64,000 bases of DNA from Paracoccus sp. (in: a-proteobacteria) (lineage in GTDB: Bacteria > Pseudomonadota > Alphaproteobacteria > Rhodobacterales > Rhodobacteraceae), in assembly GCF_030538495.1 (NCBI RefSeq), contig NZ_JAUNTW010000001.1:210736-274735 (forward strand). Reading direction: 5' to 3'. The translations under genes were made by a program, and so were the position numbers. Of the stretch, positions 57,469 to 64,000 are shown piece after piece. The number at the start of each line of letters is the position of its first letter. Position 1 is the stretch's first letter. The notes below the pieces were generated by a model. That model saw only the letters and a list, made by a program, of their open reading frames with translations, had not been told where the DNA came from and searched no databases.

Positions 57469-57894
57469 TTATTGCGCCTTCGGCGACACGCTGGCCAGAT
57501 AGGCGGCCAGATCGGCCTGCCCCGAATTCAGGCGGAACGTCATTTTTGTGCGCGCATTGGAATCACCCGTTTTGGCCTGAACCCAGCCATTCGGGTCGGT
57601 CATATAGGCAGCCAATTCGTCCTGCGTCCATGTGAAATCGGGATTCGCCTTGCGCGCGGCCAGCAGGCCGTCGCTGAACCGGAAACCTTCGACCCCAGCG
57701 ATGCCGCTGCCCACGATATTGAACAGGTTCGGGCCGGTTGCGCCGCCCTTAAAAATATCGGTGCCGGCATCGTCCTTGATCATGTGACAGGCGCGGCATT
57801 TGCGAAATTCGGTTTCGCCCTTAGCTACGTCGCCCGCAAAGGCGGGCATTACGGCGCCTGCGGCCAGAATTGCGCTGATGATTGCGATTTTCAT
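57469..57894 (-). CDS. Periplasmic class I cytochrome c (c2/c550 type)
   Basis: A 141-residue electron carrier with a signal peptide (1-20, ending AFAG). The heme site is CRACH, and the sixth ligand Met lies in ARTKMTFRL. Layout and length fit cytochrome c2/c550 of the Rhodobacter and Paracoccus group, which carries electrons from bc1 to the aa3 oxidase. It stands just upstream of ctaD, so donor and acceptor genes are adjacent but separately terminated. GGGGTAACC precedes the ATG. Confidence 0.92.
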   Translation of the reverse strand: MKIAIISAILAAGAVMPAFAGDVAKGETEFRKCRACHMIKDDAGTDIFKGGATGPNLFNIVGSGIAGVEGFRFSDGLLAARKANPDFTWTQDELAAYMTDPNGWVQAKTGDSNARTKMTFRLNSGQADLAAYLASVSPKAQ

Positions 57895-57991
57895 AGGTTA
57901 CCCCCTGCGTCCCGTTCTGGGATAGTTACCCGCAAAGAATAAAAAAATCGTTAAGAAAATCCCAGACGCTGCAAGCGCGGATCACGAAATC

Positions 57992-58654
57992 TTATTCGGT
58001 CTGGAAAATCGTGTCGAAACGGTCGCGCAGGGCCACATCCAGATCATCCATCGTCACCGGCAGGCCCAGATCCACCAGACTGGTGACGCCATGCCCCGAA
58101 ATCCCGCATGGCACGATGCCCGTATAATGCCCCAGATCGGGTTCAACATTAATCGCGATGCCGTGAAAGCTGATCCAGCGGCGCAGTTTGATGCCGATGG
58201 CGGCGATTTTATCTTCGCGCATCGACCCGTCCGGCAAGGCGGGCTTGTCCGGGCGATCGACCCAGACGCCCACGCGCCTGTCGCGGATTTGGCCGCGCAG
58301 GCCGAACTGTGCCAGTGCCGCGATCACCCAGTTTTCCAGCCGCACGACAAAGGCCCGCACGTCGCGCCCCCGCCGGTTCAGGTCCAGCATGACATAAACC
58401 ACCCGCTGCCCCGGCCCGTGATAGGTATACTGACCGCCGCGCCCGCTGGCATGGACCGGGAACCGCGCATCCAGCAAATCCGCCGCCTGCGCACTGGTTC
58501 CCCCGGTATAGAGCGGCGGATGCTCCACCAGCCAGATCAGTTCCCCCGCCGTCCCCGCCGCAATATCGGCAACCCGCTGTTCCATAAAGGAAACCGCGTC
58601 CTCATAGGGGGTCAATCCCGGCTGGATCAGCCATTCAGGGCGGGGATGGGTCAT
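57992..58654 (-). CDS. lipB: Lipoyl(octanoyl) transferase
   Basis: Moves octanoyl from ACP to lipoyl domains; 220 residues. The [22 protein letters not shown] block, [14 protein letters not shown] with the catalytic Lys, and [15 protein letters not shown] with the catalytic Cys are intact. AAAGGCC precedes the ATG. LipA is not in the window. A single gene, upstream of which tRNA-Leu lies in the other direction. Confidence 0.95.
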   Translation of the reverse strand: MTHPRPEWLIQPGLTPYEDAVSFMEQRVADIAAGTAGELIWLVEHPPLYTGGTSAQAADLLDARFPVHASGRGGQYTYHGPGQRVVYVMLDLNRRGRDVRAFVVRLENWVIAALAQFGLRGQIRDRRVGVWVDRPDKPALPDGSMREDKIAAIGIKLRRWISFHGIAINVEPDLGHYTGIVPCGISGHGVTSLVDLGLPVTMDDLDVALRDRFDTIFQTE

Positions 58655-58775
58655 GGCGTGGCCTTTGGGCTGCGTGTGGGGGTCAGGTGGCGCATCGCGG
58701 GCGCGTCGTCAAGGGGCGTGAAATTCCGCTTGTCGCGCGCGGTCAATGCGGGTAAACACCGCGCACTGCCCGGAT

Positions 58776-58862
58776 GCGGCCGTGGCGGAATTGGTAGACG
58801 CGCAGCGTTGAGGTCGCTGTTCCTTAACCGGAGTGAAAGTTCGAGTCTTTTCGGCCGCACCA
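58776..58862 (+). tRNA. tRNA-Leu (anticodon GAG)
   Basis: A class II tRNA of 87 bases: acceptor GCGGCCG/CGGCCGC, anticodon stem CAGCG/CGCTG with loop TTGAGGT, a long variable arm (TTCCTTAACCGGAG region), T-loop TTCGAGT, discriminator A and encoded CCA. A short T-run follows. Confidence 0.94.
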
Positions 58863-58897
58863 CAGAATTTTTGCCCGCGATTTACTTGCGTGCTTTA

Positions 58898-60031
58898 TTA
58901 TGCCCTCTGCGGCATCAGCCACGCGTCATCGTAATACAACGCCTCGACGATTTTATCACATTCGGTGCGCAGCTCGGCTTCTTTCTTTTTCAGCGATTGG
59001 ATTTCTTTCCGAATGGGCGAGGCGCTGAAATCCGGGTCATTATCGGGATTTTGCAATTTCGCCTTAATCGCGCGGCGTTTGTCGGCCAAATCCGCGATCT
59101 CTTTCCAATACACAGCCGCCTCGGCCCGCATTTTTTCCCTCGGCGCCAGATAGTGTTCGAGTGATGTGAACATCCCGCTATCCACCAGCAGGGATTCGAT
59201 ATCGGCGGTGTGGTCTGCCTCTTGCAGCCGTTCGATGCCGTGATAATGATACAAACGCACCGCGTCACTGGGCGGAATATTTTTATCCACGGGATAATTG
59301 AATTCAGGTGGCAGGATATTAGAACGGCACCCCGCGCGCAAAATGGCGACGGGCAAGGATGCCTGATCCAGCCACGGGCGTTTCGCTTCGTGGTTGACGC
59401 TGGCGTCGTAATCCAGCGTCATTGCGGTTTCCAGCCAGACCTTGCCAAACCGTTGACCTGAAGGCGTTGTTTCAGGAAACGCCACAAAACCCGCATTGAA
59501 ATAGGGCGGATGTTCGCGGTCGGTCCGCAGCATCCGCACCCGTTCGGTGGGCGTCGTCAGGCCGAAAATGGCATAGGTCGCATCCCAAATTTCGGTAAAT
59601 CGACGAGCATAACCCGCAACCGACTCCGGCACAACCGACACGGCGTCACGATGCAAAATGATGGCGTCGTCAAAGGGCTGGTTCAGATAGGTGTCGGTAT
59701 CCAGGAAAATGCAATATTCTGTGTCGCGTTCTTCGGCGGCGGCAAGGATTTTATACCCATGCAGATAGGGTTTATTATACCGGCTATGATTAAAATTCAG
59801 GCTTTGGGTTAATTCACGGATCGGCGCGCAATGGTCATTGTGGAAGCGCAAAACCCGGTCGGGGATTTGGTCCATCTTACCCTGCGGCACATAGGGGATG
59901 ATCGTTGCATTTGGATGAAACTTGCGCAGAGACAGCAGCAGCGGAATGGCGGGCGAAATAAGCCGTGGCGGATCAATCATATATATGATTGCACACCGCC
60001 CCTGAGTGATCAGATTATGACGGTCCAGCAT
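58898..60031 (-). CDS. Glycosyltransferase-like protein with C-terminal coiled coil
   Basis: A 377-residue protein I cannot place in a named family. The middle part is glycosyltransferase-like: a conserved-looking CIFLDTDTYLNQPFDDAI gives a DxD motif that would bind a nucleotide sugar and metal, and YFNAGFVAFPE resembles the GT8-type acceptor region. The C-terminal 90 residues are a charged coiled coil (about 300-365). There is no signal or membrane segment. The start at 60031 has GGAGG before it. AT content is higher than in its neighbours and it lies next to tRNA-Leu, which hints at transfer. Confidence 0.6.
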   Translation of the reverse strand: MLDRHNLITQGRCAIIYMIDPPRLISPAIPLLLSLRKFHPNATIIPYVPQGKMDQIPDRVLRFHNDHCAPIRELTQSLNFNHSRYNKPYLHGYKILAAAEERDTEYCIFLDTDTYLNQPFDDAIILHRDAVSVVPESVAGYARRFTEIWDATYAIFGLTTPTERVRMLRTDREHPPYFNAGFVAFPETTPSGQRFGKVWLETAMTLDYDASVNHEAKRPWLDQASLPVAILRAGCRSNILPPEFNYPVDKNIPPSDAVRLYHYHGIERLQEADHTADIESLLVDSGMFTSLEHYLAPREKMRAEAAVYWKEIADLADKRRAIKAKLQNPDNDPDFSASPIRKEIQSLKKKEAELRTECDKIVEALYYDDAWLMPQRA

Positions 60032-60034
60032 AAG

Positions 60035-60052
60035 AACCTCCGCATGGAGGTT
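60035..60052 (-). promoter_or_regulatory. Hairpin that hides the ribosome-binding site
   Basis: In the mRNA of the glycosyltransferase-like gene AACCTCC pairs perfectly with GGAGGTT around the four-base loop ATGC, three bases before the AUG. The ribosome-binding site GGAGG is fully inside the stem. Confidence 0.55.
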
Positions 60053-60117
60053 ATAAGGTAACAACCGCTTCTTTACATATATTTATTGCGGCGGCAAGCC
60101 TGCTTCGCCCGCCCGGA

Positions 60118-60576
60118 TCACACCTTTCGCGTAAAAAACGCGCTGTTCGGGTCCGGACGGTAAGCGCCGAATGGGCCAGTTTCAGTAAAGCCCGCCGCCA
60201 CATACAGGGCGCGGGCGGGGGCAAAGATCGCCTCGGTCCCGGTTTCCAGCGACAGTTGCGACAGGCCCGCATCGCGCGCGGCATCGGTCAGCGCGTCCAG
60301 CAACCGGCGCGACAACCCGCGCCCGCGATATTCGGACAGAATATGCATGGATTTCAATTCGCCATGCCCCGGCGCAATGGTTTTCACCGCGCCCATACCG
60401 ACCGGGCGACCGGCGTCCCTGACCACCAAAAACACCACATCCGGCGCGTCCAAGGCGCCCGCAGGCATCATATGGATGGATTCGGGCGGTGTTTCGGCGT
60501 GGCAATGGTCGTGATGACGTTGAAACAACAGCGCCAGATCGTCAGCCAAGGGGCTTTCGCGGGTGATCGTGGTCAT
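60118..60576 (-). CDS. GNAT family N-acetyltransferase
   Basis: A 152-residue acetyltransferase. The acetyl-CoA site is seen in LKSMHILSEYRGRGLSRRLLDALTDAARDAG (R-G-x-G-L type), and LSLETGTEAIFAPARALYVAAGFTETGPFG is the C-terminal half. The substrate is unknown. It is separated from katG by a terminator-like hairpin. Confidence 0.88.
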   Translation of the reverse strand: MTTITRESPLADDLALLFQRHHDHCHAETPPESIHMMPAGALDAPDVVFLVVRDAGRPVGMGAVKTIAPGHGELKSMHILSEYRGRGLSRRLLDALTDAARDAGLSQLSLETGTEAIFAPARALYVAAGFTETGPFGAYRPDPNSAFFTRKV

Positions 60577-60577
60577 G

Positions 60578-60609
60578 AAAATGCCGCCCAGAGGAAATCA
60601 ATGGGCGGC
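60578..60609 (-). terminator. Terminator between katG and the GNAT gene
   Basis: On the minus strand GCCGCCCA pairs with TGGGCGGC around 11 bases, followed by ATTTTC. It starts about 35 bases after the katG stop and ends at the GNAT start codon. Confidence 0.7.
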
Positions 60610-60643
60610 AGATCATCATATCATCGGCGCATGGGCAAGCCCA

Positions 60644-62950
<2,307 letters not shown>

Positions 62951-63033
62951 ATGCCGGGTTGCAGGAAAAGCGCCGCTGATTTAGCCAGACATCAGACGTT
63001 TGCGCCCACAGGACACGCCGCAAAGGAAACGCC

Positions 63034-63810
63034 ATGAAGGTTCTGATCCTGCCCACCCCCGAACAGGCCGTGCGCCGCGCCGCCGACATCGTGGCCGAGG
63101 CGATTTTCTCGACCCCCAAAATCACGCTGGGGCTGGCGACGGGCGGCACGATGGTGCCGCTCTATCGCGAATTGCGCGCCGATTATATGGCGGGGCTGTC
63201 CTTTGCCGGGGTGACCAGCTTTAATCTGGATGAATATGTCGGGCTGGCACCGGATCATATGGCGTCTTATCATTATTACATGCGCGATGTGTTGTTCGAT
63301 CACGTCGATATTGACCCCGCCAACACCCATCTGCCGCGCGGCGATGCCCCCGATCCGGTGGCCGAGGCGGACCGTTATGACGCCGCCATCCGCGACGCGG
63401 GCGGGATTGATCTGCAACTGTTGGGGATTGGGCAGAACGGGCATATCGGGTTCAACGAACCCACCAGCAGCATGACATCCCGCACGCGGATCAAAACCCT
63501 GACGGCCAGCACGCGCGCGGCGAACCGCCCCTATTTTGACACGGACGATCAGGTGCCGCGTCTGGCGATCACCATGGGCGTCGGCACGATCAGCGATGCC
63601 CGCCATTGCCTGTTGCTGGCGACCGGGGACAACAAAGCACAGGCCGTAGCGCAGATGGTCGAAGGCCCCCTCAGCGCCGCCTGTCCCGCCAGCATCCTGC
63701 AAATGCACCGCCACGCGACGGTGGTTCTGGACACCGCCGCCGCTGCGGGATTGCGCCTGACGGATTACTACGAACACGTCCATCCCGGCGGGCAAGACCC
63801 GGTGATCTGA
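63034..63810 (+). CDS. nagB: Glucosamine-6-phosphate deaminase
   Basis: Turns glucosamine 6-phosphate into fructose 6-phosphate and ammonia; 258 residues. LGLATGGTMVPLYREL, FNLDEYVGLAPDHMASYHYYMRD, LLGIGQNGHIGFNEPTSS with the catalytic residues, and AITMGVGTISDARHCLLLATG are the family blocks. AAAGGAAACGCC precedes the ATG. The gene is alone in view; nagA is not seen downstream, where the window ends in GC-rich non-coding DNA. Confidence 0.94.
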   Translation: MKVLILPTPEQAVRRAADIVAEAIFSTPKITLGLATGGTMVPLYRELRADYMAGLSFAGVTSFNLDEYVGLAPDHMASYHYYMRDVLFDHVDIDPANTHLPRGDAPDPVAEADRYDAAIRDAGGIDLQLLGIGQNGHIGFNEPTSSMTSRTRIKTLTASTRAANRPYFDTDDQVPRLAITMGVGTISDARHCLLLATGDNKAQAVAQMVEGPLSAACPASILQMHRHATVVLDTAAAAGLRLTDYYEHVHPGGQDPVI

Positions 63811-63876
63811 GGATTCGGCGGGATCGCGTCGCTGATGGCGTCAGGCCCCTCCCCCCGCCCCGCTCACTCCCCCCCC

Positions 63877-63923
63877 TTTCATCTTGGCCCAAATATCCCG
63901 GGGGCCCGGGGGCTGGCCCCCGG
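63877..63923 (-). repeat. Rhodobacteraceae-type intergenic element, copy C with GC hairpin
   Basis: On the minus strand a 7-bp hairpin CCGGGGG-CCAG-CCCCCGG leads, after a short C/G-rich run, into GGATATTTGGGCCAAGATGA, a relative of copies A and B. The last 190 bases of the window after nagB hold this element, C-tracts and nothing else that I can see. Confidence 0.5.
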
Positions 63924-64000
63924 CGCTATCCCCACGCGATCCCCACACCCGCTCAACACCGCTTAGACCGCCCCCACAAACAAACCCCAAAAAACCCGCG

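Overview
The window reads as ordinary chromosome of an alphaproteobacterium of the order Rhodobacterales (Rhodobacteraceae/Paracoccaceae type). The reasons are: high GC with a strong bias to G or C in third positions; a GAAC-N7-GAAC LexA operator; a histidine tRNA with discriminator A; the neighbourhood rpsA-ihfB-lapA-trpF-trpB; trpG-trpD-trpC upstream of lexA; aa3 oxidase ctaD next to a DUF2244 gene; and many small families typical of this group (DUF6456, DUF6477, DUF882, DUF1489, DUF2237). Species cannot be fixed by reading alone. I see no insertion sequence, prophage, CRISPR array or rRNA operon.

Layout. 0-5 kb: a peroxiredoxin facing oxyR, then DUF6456, DUF6477 and a HerA-like ATPase. 4.7-5.2 kb: a non-coding stretch with two terminator-ended candidate small RNAs. 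5-11 kb: envelope genes (IalB-like protein; a ketoacyl synthase / acyl carrier protein / LpxD-like cassette; an L,D-transpeptidase; a Tat-exported DUF882 protein). 11-18 kb: TetR regulator, class III aminotransferase, RND efflux pair, two valine tRNAs around a phosphatase. 18-24 kb: clpX-clpP, pth, two DUF genes, trpB and trpF. 24-29 kb: lapA, ihfB, rpsA, rpmG, RNase P RNA, DUF192, a double cold-shock protein, pdxH. 29-33 kb: fabI, LysE exporter, gpt, DUF2127, PRC-barrel protein. 33-41 kb: ppiD-trpE facing away from trpG-trpD-ung-trpC, with a domain-poor 263-residue gene between, then lexA. 41-46 kb: hemC, hemE, hemF, a lipoprotein, an SDR without catalytic residues, an rsmC-like methyltransferase. 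46-54 kb: clpS, a SPOR-tailed D,D-carboxypeptidase, tRNA-His, mmcB, trigger factor, tRNA-Gly, pgeF-midA-lgt. 54-64 kb: ubiK, DUF2244, VOC protein, ctaD, cytochrome c, lipB, tRNA-Leu, a glycosyltransferase-like gene, GNAT, katG, nagB.

Themes. Peroxide defence (Prx, OxyR, KatG) sits at the two ends of the window. Proteostasis genes are dense (clpX, clpP, clpS, tig, ppiD). Tryptophan synthesis is present except trpA, split over three transcription units. Four convergent pairs end in exactly 4-bp shared stop codons. The less ordinary items are the candidate small RNAs near 4.8-5.05 kb, the LpxD-like/ACP/KAS cassette, the glycosyltransferase-like gene whose ribosome-binding site lies in a perfect hairpin beside tRNA-Leu, the degenerate SDR, the shortened yibQ-position gene, and two LexA boxes.
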